Part shown: piece by piece, positions 6,461-12,217 of the stretch
Layout of the letters: each line of letters begins with the position of its first letter
Numbering within the stretch: the first letter of the stretch is position 1
Assembly: GCF_002455975.1 (NCBI RefSeq)
Contig: NZ_DKLM01000157.1
Span: 17,559-29,775, forward strand
From: Clostridium sp. UBA6640
GTDB lineage: Bacteria; Bacillota; Clostridia; Clostridiales; Clostridiaceae
Direction of reading: 5' to 3'
DNA: 12,217 nt
The notes under the pieces: model-generated
What the model saw: only the letters and a program-made list of their open reading frames with translations
Databases searched by the model: none
What the model was told of the DNA's origin: nothing
Translations under genes and position numbers: made by a program

Positions 6461-7924
6461 TTATTTTTGCCTTATTTTATCTTGAGGCTTCATAAATTCT
6501 GGTCTTTGTTTAAATTTTATAAAAGGAAGTCTAACATATAAGTCTTTTATATCCCTAGTAACAAGATTTACTGCTGGTGATAAATACGGTATTCCAAAAC
6601 TTTCTATTCTTGTTAGATGTATTAAAAGGAGTATTATTCCAACCATAATTCCGTACAGACCCAATATGGCAGATAATATAGTAAATAATATTCTAAAGCA
6701 AGCAAAGGCACTAGTTAAATAATAGTTTGGTATTAAAAATGTGGTAGTGGCTGTTATTCCTACAACTATAACCATTATAGGGCTTATAAGCCCTGCACTT
6801 ACAGCAGATTGCCCCATTATTAGCCCTCCAACTACCCCTATTGTAGAGCCTACAGGTTTAGGCAACTTTATAATTGCTTGAATCAAAAGAGCTAAGGCTA
6901 GCTCCATAAATATTACTTCAATATAAGATGGGAAAGGAACTCCCTCTCTTGAAGCTGCTATAGCATAAGCAAGCTTAGTGGGTATTATCGAAGTATGAAA
7001 AGATGTAGCTGCCACATACATTGCTGGCATAATCAATGAAATTATTATAGCAATTAATCTTATAATTCTAACACCAGATCCATTAAGCCATCTATTATAA
7101 TAGTCATCGGGAGATTGCAAAAATGTGGCTAGTACTGCTGGAACTATCAATGCAAAAGGAGAACCATCTACTATTAAGGCAATTCTACCTTCGTATAAAG
7201 CTGCCGCTACCACATCTGGTCTTTCAGTACTTTGCACCTGTGGAAACGGAGTAAAACTATTATCCTCAACATATTGTTCTATATATCCACTGTCTAAAAT
7301 AGCATCTAAATTTATCTTATCTAATCTCCCTTTGAGTTCTTCCAGTACTTCTTTATTTACTATGTCATCTATATACATTATTGCAACACCTGTTTTTGAT
7401 CTTACACCAATCTCAGAAGATTCGATTCTAAGCCTTGTATCTTTTATTCTTCTTCTAACTAATGCAGTGTTAAATCTTAAAGTTTCAATGAAACCTTCCC
7501 TTGAACCTCTAATTACTGTCTCTCCTGAAGGCTCTCCTATACCCCTATTAGGCAATGCTCTATTTGCTATAGAATAACAAACATTCAGCCCATCTATAAA
7601 TAAAATGGTGTCTCCAGATAAGACTATATCTAATCCATCACTAAGTTTATCAATTTCTTTTATATCAGAAATGGTAATCAGTTTATCTTTTATTTCACTT
7701 GGAGATTGAACTTTTATATCTCCAGTCATAAGTGGTCCCATAAGATATTCATTAAGAAGATTTTTTTCTGACATTCCATCTATATAAACAATAGCAGCTT
7801 TGTATTTATCACCTATATCAAATTCCCTATAAACAACATCTGTTGCATTTCCGAATAAATTTTTAACATACTCAATATTTTCTTTTGCACTGGTATATAT
7901 GGTATCATTTATAACTTCTTTCAT
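6461..7924 (-). CDS. gerXA: GerA-type germinant receptor A subunit
   Basis: This is the A subunit of the nutrient receptor in the spore inner membrane. The 487-residue protein is close in length to Bacillus GerAA. An N-terminal hydrophilic domain (1 to about 245) contains the family hallmark EPSGETVIRGSREGF (131-145) followed by NTALVRRRI (152-160). The linker QSTERPDVVAAALYEGR (231-247) and IVDGSPFALIVP (251-262) lead into the membrane domain, with hydrophobic segments near 288-305, 338-352, 362-382, 385-399 and 407-436, then a basic tail. AAAGGAAG lies before the ATG. A 30-base gap separates it from the 65-codon gene upstream, so the operon probably starts there. Confidence 0.95.
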   Translation of the reverse strand: MKEVINDTIYTSAKENIEYVKNLFGNATDVVYREFDIGDKYKAAIVYIDGMSEKNLLNEYLMGPLMTGDIKVQSPSEIKDKLITISDIKEIDKLSDGLDIVLSGDTILFIDGLNVCYSIANRALPNRGIGEPSGETVIRGSREGFIETLRFNTALVRRRIKDTRLRIESSEIGVRSKTGVAIMYIDDIVNKEVLEELKGRLDKINLDAILDSGYIEQYVEDNSFTPFPQVQSTERPDVVAAALYEGRIALIVDGSPFALIVPAVLATFLQSPDDYYNRWLNGSGVRIIRLIAIIISLIMPAMYVAATSFHTSIIPTKLAYAIAASREGVPFPSYIEVIFMELALALLIQAIIKLPKPVGSTIGVVGGLIMGQSAVSAGLISPIMVIVVGITATTTFLIPNYYLTSAFACFRILFTILSAILGLYGIMVGIILLLIHLTRIESFGIPYLSPAVNLVTRDIKDLYVRLPFIKFKQRPEFMKPQDKIRQK

Positions 7925-7954
7925 GCCTTGTTCTTCCTTTCACTATTTTTTAAT

Positions 7955-8152
7955 TTATAACTTATAAAGCATTCTTATTAAGTATACAGACACTGCAAAA
8001 ACCATAAGACCAATTCCTATATATTTTGCCTCTTTATAAGCTTTCATCTCATTATTATTTTTAAAATAGTCTGTATCAACGAATGCTACAATGCCACCAT
8101 TTAAAATACATAAAATTAATATATATATATCAAAATTTTCCAATATCTTCAT
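7955..8152 (-). CDS. Small two-helix membrane protein, candidate germinant-receptor D-type subunit
   Basis: This 65-residue protein has two clear membrane helices (about 8-25 and 44-61) joined by a short charged loop (DTDYFKNNNEMKAYKEAK). A GTGAGGGTG ribosome site precedes the ATG. It is the first gene of the ger operon, 30 bases before gerXA. In Bacillus, several ger operons carry small two-helix proteins of about this size, called D subunits, that modulate receptor function; topology, length and position all fit. Sequence identity to them was not tested. The terminator of ispE lies upstream and a weak sigma-G-like promoter at 8187-8216, so this gene belongs with the germination operon. It could instead be an unrelated small membrane protein. 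Confidence 0.75.
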   Translation of the reverse strand: MKILENFDIYILILCILNGGIVAFVDTDYFKNNNEMKAYKEAKYIGIGLMVFAVSVYLIRMLYKL

Positions 8153-8186
8153 AAAACACCCTCACTTTTGCATTTTTATGTAACCT

Positions 8187-8216
8187 TATTGTCTACAGTA
8201 AAGGAAAAAAATATAC
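8187..8216 (-). promoter_or_regulatory. Weak sigma-G-like promoter of the ger operon
   Basis: On the minus strand GTATA (plus 8212-8216), 18 bases, then GACAATA (plus 8187-8193). The first box fits the sigma-G -35 GnATR; the second matches the -10 CATnnTA at only three of its five fixed positions. The predicted start is about 28 bases before the 65-codon gene. Forespore ger operons are sigma-G dependent in Bacillus. Another box, CATAAAA (plus 8174-8180), is a better -10 but has no -35. The rest of the gap (8217-8337) shows only short weak hairpins. Confidence 0.3.
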
Positions 8217-8337
8217 TTTTTCTGAACTATATAAGCTCTCAAAATTAGAAATAAAAAAACATGAACTTAAAAATTCATATTTTCAAAGATAGTCTTAAAT
8301 TAATCTCTAGGTATCTTAAATAAAATCACTATAAAAT

Positions 8338-8364
8338 AAAAACGTGGATATTATCCACGTTTTT
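8338..8364 (-). terminator. ispE terminator
   Basis: A perfect 11-bp stem (8338-8348 / 8354-8364) with a 5-base loop overlaps the ispE stop codon. On the minus strand it runs into TTTTTATTTTAT, a good U-tract. It insulates the ger operon from ispE. The plus side also ends in T5, so it may act both ways. Confidence 0.88.
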
Positions 8365-9205
8365 ATATAGTTCTTGTTATAAAGCATTCCTTATATTTAA
8401 TTTTTAGCTTTTCAAAACATCTTTGAGCTTTTAACATATCATCAAAAAAACCAAATACCGTAGGACCACTTCCGCTCATCATTGATCCTAATGCCCCTAA
8501 TTTTACCATCTCTTCTTTTATATGCTTTAAAAAAGGATATTTTTTTATCGTAACATTTTCAAGTAAGTTTTTCATATTGTTACTCACAAATTCTATATCA
8601 TCATTTTCCATGGCAGAAATTAATCCTTCTGTATTAGGATGCTTAAATATTTTTTTTATATCTAAAGCTTTATAAACTTCCTTAGTAGAAACTCCAAAGT
8701 TAGGCTTAACTACAACTAGTATATGATTATTGAAAGACTTTAATGGAGTTATAACTTCTCCTATACCTTCACATAGTGCAGTGCCACCTAAAATGCAGTA
8801 TGGTACATCAGCACCTATTTTAAGCCCTAACTCCATAAGCTCCTCATTGCTTACATCATTTTTGTATAAATCCCTCATAGCTTTTAAAGTTGCTGCAGCG
8901 TCAGCACTTCCCCCTGCCATCCCAGCAGCTACAGGTATATTTTTAGTAATATTTATTTTAACTCCCTCAGAAATTCTATATGTATCTTTAAATAACTCTG
9001 CTGATTTATAAACTAAGTTGTTGCTATCTACAGGAAGAAAATGCTTATTACATTTAATATGTATTCCATCATCACACTTTTCAAACTCCAATTCATCATA
9101 TATATCTATATTCTGCATTATCATTTTTAATAAATGATATCCATCGTCTCTTTTCCCTACTATATCTAAGGATATATTTATCTTTCCATAAGCTTTAATC
9201 TTCAT
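8363..9205 (-). CDS. ispE: 4-diphosphocytidyl-2-C-methyl-D-erythritol kinase
   Basis: IspE phosphorylates CDP-methylerythritol at the 2-hydroxyl in the MEP (non-mevalonate) isoprenoid pathway, in the cytoplasm. The 280-residue protein is a typical GHMP kinase. It has AYGKIN with Lys8 and DDGYH (20-24) for substrate binding, the ATP loop PVAAGMAGGSADAAATL (91-107), the catalytic Asp133 in GADVPYC, and the C-terminal glycine loop MMSGSGPTVFG (242-252). Length and motifs are complete. GGTGGTG lies six bases before the ATG. An extended -10 promoter and a terminator bracket it, so it looks monocistronic. The nearby order veg, ispE is also seen in Bacillus. Confidence 0.96.
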   Translation of the reverse strand: MKIKAYGKINISLDIVGKRDDGYHLLKMIMQNIDIYDELEFEKCDDGIHIKCNKHFLPVDSNNLVYKSAELFKDTYRISEGVKINITKNIPVAAGMAGGSADAAATLKAMRDLYKNDVSNEELMELGLKIGADVPYCILGGTALCEGIGEVITPLKSFNNHILVVVKPNFGVSTKEVYKALDIKKIFKHPNTEGLISAMENDDIEFVSNNMKNLLENVTIKKYPFLKHIKEEMVKLGALGSMMSGSGPTVFGFFDDMLKAQRCFEKLKIKYKECFITRTI

Positions 9206-9250
9206 CTAATTCACCACCATAAAAATATTTCTCATTAGTATAGTATAACA

Positions 9251-9259
9251 ATTATAACA
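9251..9259 (-). promoter_or_regulatory. Extended -10 promoter of ispE
   Basis: The minus strand reads TGTTATAAT, an exact extended -10 (TGnTATAAT). The -35 region, TTTAAA at 18-base spacing, is only 4/6, as is common for extended -10 promoters. The predicted start is about 39 bases before the ispE ATG. Confidence 0.5.
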
Positions 9260-9433
9260 GATATATAAGCTTTTTTTAAAGAACTATTAAGTTTTAAGCA
9301 TACAATTCTATCCAGTAAATATGTATTTAAAACAGTATTTAACTATTTTACTATGCTAGAATCTAATAATAATCAAAATGTAGTATTCATATCAATTCAC
9401 TCACTAAATTTATAGTGGTGAACAGTGTTCATC
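9260..9433. other. Gene-free stretch upstream of ispE
   Basis: This is part of the 373-base ispE-sipL gap. It holds no gene on either strand and no convincing regulatory structure apart from a small TGAAC/GTTCA hairpin near 9418-9432. The remainder of the gap is taken up by two hairpin terminators and repeat copy C. Confidence 0.5.
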
Positions 9434-9461
9434 AAAAAAAACTAGCAATTATATTGCTAGT
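9434..9461 (-). terminator. Strong minus-strand terminator downstream of sipL
   Basis: A perfect 9-bp stem (9441-9449 / 9453-9461) with a 3-base loop is followed on the minus strand by seven T (plus 9434-9440). It is the better of two hairpins after sipL but lies about 118 bases past the stop, beyond repeat copy C. It would stop read-through before ispE. Confidence 0.75.
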
Positions 9462-9462
9462 C

Positions 9463-9543
9463 AAAGATAAATTCGAAGAAATTATTTTTTCTAAAAATAA
9501 TTTCATCCTTAATTGTCAATTGTCCATAGTCAATTCTCAATTG
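9463..9543 (-). repeat. Hairpin repeat module, copy C
   Basis: On the minus strand, CAATTGAGAATTGAC-type repeats end in GACAATTAAGGAT (plus 9505-9517). A perfect 12-bp hairpin with a 3-base loop follows (plus 9478-9489 / 9493-9504), then the edge TTCGAATTTATCTTT (plus 9463-9477). It has the same plan as copies A and B near ddl, with a different stem. It sits between the two terminator hairpins after sipL. Confidence 0.6.
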
Positions 9544-9544
9544 G

Positions 9545-9576
9545 TAAAGCCACAAGGAATTATCCTTGTGGCTTTA
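9545..9576. terminator. Hairpin directly after the sipL stop codon
   Basis: A perfect 14-bp stem (9545-9558 / 9563-9576) with loop ATTA begins two bases after the sipL stop. On the minus strand the tail is only CTTTACC, so as a sipL terminator it is weak and may instead protect the 3' end. On the plus strand the tail TTTATTTTAC is better, so it could block antisense transcription into sipL. Confidence 0.6.
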
Positions 9577-9578
9577 TT

Positions 9579-11141
9579 TTACATTACTGCTCTACCTGGG
9601 ATAATCAATTTATCCATAGGTTTAATATCATTCTCTTCTTGTAATTCATTAACCTTCATAATCTCTTCCTTAGTGGTGCAATACTTTTTAGCTATTTGCC
9701 ACAAGGTATCTCCTGGTTGAACTACATAAATAGTTATACTAGCTTTCTTTTTAGGCATTTCACCTTCTATAGGCATCATCTCTATCAAGAATTTTTTCTT
9801 AACTGTATATAATACCTTACAGTAACTTCTAACTATTGCTCTTACACAAATATTGCCTGCCTCAATACTAGCCTCTAACATCTCAAGACACATTTTGCAT
9901 ATAGCATTCATGTCTATCTTAGCACCATTTACATCAGTACTTGTAGTAAATGGTATCTCATCACTTACAGAAGCTACATAATCTTTCTCATCACTAGTGG
10001 AATATAATACATCTACCTTAAGTACTCCATCTAAAGCTACTTTATCTTCCATAATTTTTTTATCAGTAATATTAACAGTACCTGTAGCCATTATAATCTT
10101 ATTTGGTCTAGGCATCTCGTTATCTAGCTCAATATCACCTTTAACTAGTGTTTCATTTCCAATATTTCCTTGGACTACGTTCATGTCAAAATCTTGCTTT
10201 TCCATTCTAATTATTTGACTTGGGGAATAAGCATCTTCTATCATTTCAACTTCATCCTTACTCATAACATTAGTAGTAGTCTTAACCAAAAATTCTACTT
10301 CTAATATTCTATTCTCTCCCATATCATCTTCTTTAACTTCACATTCAATTGGATGAATTAAAAAATCTGTATTATGTTCCATTCTTTGTGATATTTTTTC
10401 TACGTCTAGTTCCTTTGTTAATAGCACATTTTCACTTACACATATAAGTTCTCTAGAATTTTTAGCTTTATATAGTACTTGAACGTTAGCAACACCCTCT
10501 ATATGAATTCCACCATCATAGAGTCTAATATCTTTTTTACCTAGTGTAATAAAGCATTTAATTATTCTGCCTATCTCAGGCTTATCCATATCTATCTTAA
10601 AGTCAGTTCTACCTATAATTTCCCCGTGAAATTGTCCTACAACCTTATCTACTATCATAGGATTTTTTAAGAATTGAATGTCGTTATTGCTATCAACATG
10701 CTTAACTATTTCAAAACTGTTCTTTTTAATAACTTCACATTCAACATTCATAACACCTTGAATACAAATTTTTCTCTCATTAACTATTATGCAATGAATA
10801 TGTTCCATATCTGCCTTTGCTTCACAGAGCATATCGCCTGTTGCATCTGGAGCATCAAGATTAGTATTAAATTTAGTATTATAAGTAATTGCATGAGCTT
10901 CAGTATTCTCATCTTCCCTAGCCATATATAAAACATTAAACTGAATTTGACCTTCTACTACTACTTTTCCATTCATTACTTCTCTACTAGTAACTAACGG
11001 CGTTGCATCAAGCATCAATATTTCAGTTACATCTGGAAGAGTATCTGGTACTACGTATTCTTCTTTTATAACTATATCTTGAGATTTTTCACCTAACGAT
11101 TGTTCATAGTCTATATTGTCTTTAACTAGATTCAAATCCAT
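9579..11141 (-). CDS. sipL: SPOCS (DUF3794) and LysM protein, SipL-type spore coat/cortex assembly factor
   Basis: The 520-residue protein has three DUF3794/SPOCS repeats that are visible as internal similarity: 32-73 (PDTLPDVTEI ... NVLYM), 166-206 (DKPEIGRII ... QVLYK) and 330-371 (DNEMPRPNKI ... DVLYS). A C-terminal LysM domain follows (about 471-516, VVQPGDTLWQIAKKY ... DKLIIPG), which usually binds peptidoglycan-like glycans but in SipL contributes to binding SpoIVA. This is the architecture of SipL of Clostridioides difficile, a mother-cell protein needed to lay the coat around the forespore. There is no signal peptide, fitting mother-cell cytosol. AGGAGGGA lies seven bases before the ATG. 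A sigma-E-like promoter precedes it. Assignment as SipL rests on domain order and length. Confidence 0.88.
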   Translation of the reverse strand: MDLNLVKDNIDYEQSLGEKSQDIVIKEEYVVPDTLPDVTEILMLDATPLVTSREVMNGKVVVEGQIQFNVLYMAREDENTEAHAITYNTKFNTNLDAPDATGDMLCEAKADMEHIHCIIVNERKICIQGVMNVECEVIKKNSFEIVKHVDSNNDIQFLKNPMIVDKVVGQFHGEIIGRTDFKIDMDKPEIGRIIKCFITLGKKDIRLYDGGIHIEGVANVQVLYKAKNSRELICVSENVLLTKELDVEKISQRMEHNTDFLIHPIECEVKEDDMGENRILEVEFLVKTTTNVMSKDEVEMIEDAYSPSQIIRMEKQDFDMNVVQGNIGNETLVKGDIELDNEMPRPNKIIMATGTVNITDKKIMEDKVALDGVLKVDVLYSTSDEKDYVASVSDEIPFTTSTDVNGAKIDMNAICKMCLEMLEASIEAGNICVRAIVRSYCKVLYTVKKKFLIEMMPIEGEMPKKKASITIYVVQPGDTLWQIAKKYCTTKEEIMKVNELQEENDIKPMDKLIIPGRAVM

Positions 11142-11174
11142 AACTTAATCCCTCCTATAAATACCTACTAATAA

Positions 11175-11204
11175 TTTATATATTTCTCTCAATAAAAATA
11201 TGAC
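11175..11204 (-). promoter_or_regulatory. Candidate sigma-E promoter of sipL
   Basis: The minus strand reads GTCATATT (plus 11197-11204), a close match to the sigma-E -35 kmATATT. After 14 bases comes TATATAAA (plus 11175-11182), matching the -10 CATACAnT at 5 positions. The predicted start is about 27 bases before the ATG, and mother-cell sigma-E control is known for sipL in C. difficile. Confidence 0.42.
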
Positions 11205-11285
11205 TGAAATGCAAAACAATAAACTCTCATTTTCGTCATATTACGATAATTTAAATATTTTTTTTAATTTTTTTTATTATTTTTG

Positions 11286-11314
11286 TTGACATTTGTCGAT
11301 ATTTGTTTTATTAT
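11286..11314 (+). promoter_or_regulatory. Near-consensus plus-strand sigma-A promoter
   Basis: TTGACA (11286-11291), exactly 17 bases, TATTAT (11309-11314): 6/6 and 5/6 to consensus. Upstream lies a 39-base stretch of only A and T (11246-11284), like an UP element. It points away from sipL, and no plus-strand gene follows; about 60 bases past the predicted start comes a plus-strand terminator hairpin. Confidence 0.65.
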
Positions 11315-11320
11315 AAAGAT

Positions 11321-11407
11321 GGTTATTGACCATATAACCTCTCATAAATTCTCAATACCCTTTTATACCATAGCTGAAAGATGGATACCCCATCTTTCAT
11401 TTTTTAT
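11321..11407 (+). ncRNA. Candidate small RNA between sipL and veg
   Basis: A transcript of about 87 nt is predicted from a near-consensus promoter to an intrinsic terminator, with no convincing coding content. The 5' end can form GGTTAT/ATAACC (11321-11326 / 11334-11339). A rival stem ATGGT/ACCAT (11319-11333) overlaps it, so only one can form. A pyrimidine-rich unpaired stretch (about 11340-11370) with two CTC motifs follows, then the terminator stem. This layout is typical of trans-acting small RNAs. It runs convergently towards veg and divergently from sipL. I recognise no known RNA family. The boundaries are inferred from the promoter and the T-run. Confidence 0.55.
11375..11406 (+). terminator. 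Plus-strand intrinsic terminator of the candidate small RNA
   Basis: A perfect 10-bp stem TGAAAGATGG / CCATCTTTCA (11375-11384 / 11390-11399) with loop ATACC is followed on the plus strand by TTTTTTATTTA. The minus strand side has no T-run, so the signal is strand-specific and cannot belong to veg or sipL. Confidence 0.8.
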
Positions 11408-11521
11408 TTAGATATAAATTTCAATTTGTTTATATTAACATATACTAAAATAAGATGGCTACTTAAATATGTAGCAAATATACAATAATGAATATAATTT
11501 AAAATCTAATCTAATTAACAT

Positions 11522-11565
11522 AAAAAAAAGAAAAACGATACATAAAACATGTATCGTTTTTCTTT
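11522..11565 (-). terminator. veg terminator
   Basis: A perfect 17-bp stem (11527-11543 / 11549-11565) with a 5-base loop lies 15 bases past the veg stop. On the minus strand it runs into an almost unbroken T-tract (plus 11522-11529 is all A). Transcripts of veg should therefore end before the small-RNA unit and before sipL. Confidence 0.9.
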
Positions 11566-11580
11566 ATTTATGTCTAAACC

Positions 11581-11817
11581 TTATCCAGCAAATACTAATT
11601 GAACAGTCTTTGTTAGTACATCCGAATAACTGTATGTAACAGTCCTCTGAGATCCGTTCTCCAATCTGATGACAAAAATACTATCATAAGTTTTTTCTAA
11701 AATTCCATCATTTATTAGTATTTTCCTTCTGCCACCATTAGCTTTTAATGTTACCTTCTCGCCAACATGACGTTCAATATCTTTCTTAATTGAAGTCAGT
11801 ATATCCCTTCTTTGCAT
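11581..11817 (-). CDS. veg: Veg protein (DUF1021)
   Basis: The product matches Bacillus Veg along its length: GEKVTLKANGGRRK, then GILEKTYDSIFVIRLE and VTYSYSDVLTKTVQLVF. Veg is a small, abundant protein with an Sm-like barrel fold, linked in B. subtilis to biofilm gene control and spore germination. Its exact mechanism is unsettled. I place the start at the ATG at 11815-11817 (78 residues). A GTG nine bases upstream (11824-11826) is in frame but overlaps the ribosome site AAGGTG, which is well spaced for the ATG. Two tandem sigma-A promoters and a strong terminator make it a well-expressed single gene, as in Bacillus, where its promoter is famously strong. Confidence 0.93.
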   Translation of the reverse strand: MQRRDILTSIKKDIERHVGEKVTLKANGGRRKILINDGILEKTYDSIFVIRLENGSQRTVTYSYSDVLTKTVQLVFAG

Positions 11818-11841
11818 GGTAAACACCTTCTTTCATCTTAT

Positions 11842-11870
11842 ATTATACGCCCAAAATACATTTATGTCAA
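11842..11870 (-). promoter_or_regulatory. Perfect-consensus sigma-A promoter of veg (proximal)
   Basis: The minus strand reads TTGACA (plus 11865-11870), 17 bases, TATAAT (plus 11842-11847): full consensus at the ideal spacing. The predicted start is about 18-20 bases before the veg ATG, with AAGGTG in between. The leader is therefore very short. Confidence 0.9.
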
Positions 11871-11883
11871 AATAAAACTTATA

Positions 11884-11913
11884 ATTTTATCACTTTTAAT
11901 TAATCGTTGTCAA
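11884..11913 (-). promoter_or_regulatory. Second, distal sigma-A promoter of veg
   Basis: The minus strand reads TTGACA (plus 11908-11913), 18 bases, TAAAAT (plus 11884-11889), with TGA just before the -10, giving an extended -10 (TGnTAAAAT). It lies 43 bases upstream of the proximal promoter, on nearly the same face of the DNA. Confidence 0.65.
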
Positions 11914-12092
11914 TAATAATTATAGGGGAAATTCTTTGATAATTTTATAACTAAATTATGTTTGCTAAAGATTGGTTTAATTTTCATGTGTTTTTAAATA
12001 TGAACTCACTTGTGTAACTTTAGTATGGCTGTATTTGAAGATTACTATACTTATATAATTTTTATTCTTAAATTATTAACAATTAACAAAAT
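11914..12092. other. Gene-free stretch upstream of veg
   Basis: This AT-rich sequence shows no gene, no paired promoter boxes and no stable hairpin beyond the two veg promoters next to it. It forms part of the 400-base region from the veg start to the right edge. Confidence 0.5.
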
Positions 12093-12118
12093 TTATGTTA
12101 AAGCCGTCTTTAACATAA
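12093..12118 (-). terminator. Terminator-like hairpin of an upstream minus-strand gene
   Basis: A perfect 11-bp stem TTATGTTAAAG / CTTTAACATAA (12093-12103 / 12108-12118) encloses loop CCGT. Only the minus strand has a T-rich tail (ATTTTGTTAATTGTT). It suggests that another minus-strand gene ends just to the right. Confidence 0.55.
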
Positions 12119-12217
12119 GAACAAAAGTAAGAGTACAAATAAAAATTGAAAATGAAGGCTTCATATAGGGATACAATGCTAAAATTTAATATATCCTCTG
12201 GAAAATAAGTTTTCTAT
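12119..12217 (-). other. Right edge, possible 3' end of an upstream gene
   Basis: On the minus strand one frame is open from the edge to a TAG at 12179-12181 (12 codons), and another to a TAA at 12188-12190. Either could be the tail of a gene cut by the window. In Bacillus the gene before veg is the spore protease gene yabG, but the visible residues are too few to identify anything. Confidence 0.2.

Noticed and set aside
7125..7577. 150-codon plus-strand open frame opposite gerXA
   Set aside because: It is antisense to a strongly conserved family gene, the translation is low-complexity Ser/Leu/Ile-rich, and no ribosome site or promoter is seen.
9260..9433. Possible second plus-strand small RNA ahead of the hairpin at 9545-9576
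   Set aside because: No paired -35/-10 boxes on the plus strand were found upstream, so the hairpin alone does not support a transcript.
9415..9720. 101-codon plus-strand open frame over the sipL 3' end
   Set aside because: It runs through two hairpins and repeat copy C and then antisense to the LysM domain; composition is not protein-like and there is no ribosome site.
11319..11411. A 30-codon open frame (ATG to TAG) on the plus strand coinciding with the candidate small RNA
   Set aside because: It has no ribosome site, would begin at the transcript's first bases, and runs through the terminator stem and T-run. A frame this short is expected by chance in AT-rich DNA.
11818..11826. GTG start giving an 81-residue Veg
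   Set aside because: The GTG overlaps the AAGGTG ribosome site that is correctly spaced for the ATG at 11817, and the longer form has no ribosome site of its own at proper distance.

Overview
The window is strongly AT-rich and every convincing protein gene lies on the minus strand. The gene content is that of an anaerobic, spore-forming Firmicute, most likely Clostridium sensu stricto: SpoIIR, a GerA-type germinant receptor, a SPOCS/LysM protein of the SipL type, Veg, IspE and Ddl. A proteolytic C. botulinum/C. sporogenes-like species is a guess from the repeat style and gene content; I cannot fix the species.

Read in the direction of transcription (right to left), the layout is as follows. 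First comes a terminator-like hairpin that probably ends a gene lying beyond the right edge. Next is veg, with two tandem sigma-A promoters and a strong terminator. Between veg and sipL lies a 439-base gap holding an apparent plus-strand small-RNA unit (consensus promoter, about 87 nt, intrinsic terminator). Then come sipL, a gap with two hairpins around a repeat module, ispE with its terminator, a four-gene germination operon (small two-helix protein, gerXA, gerXB, gerXC), spoIIR, ddl, a PP-loop ATPase with a C-terminal NFACT-R-like domain, a DUF1934 protein, and a terminator at the left edge.

The genes fall into functional layers. SpoIIR is the forespore signal that triggers pro-sigma-E processing across the septum, and a good sigma-F-type promoter precedes it. 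SipL is a mother-cell protein of coat/cortex assembly; a sigma-E-like promoter precedes it. The ger operon builds the inner-membrane receptor that starts spore germination. Ddl and IspE are housekeeping enzymes for peptidoglycan and isoprenoid precursors. The PP-loop protein probably modifies or thiolates RNA, but its substrate is unknown.

The main non-standard observations are: (1) the candidate small RNA between sipL and veg; (2) three copies of an intergenic module in which short AATTGTG-like repeats and a conserved edge flank a hairpin whose sequence differs in every copy; (3) the 65-residue two-helix protein heading the ger operon, which resembles the small D-type germinant-receptor subunits of Bacillus; (4) a Lys/Glu-rich insertion in GerXC encoded by a 45-base pure purine/pyrimidine tract. 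No tRNA, rRNA, CRISPR array, transposase or phage gene was seen.
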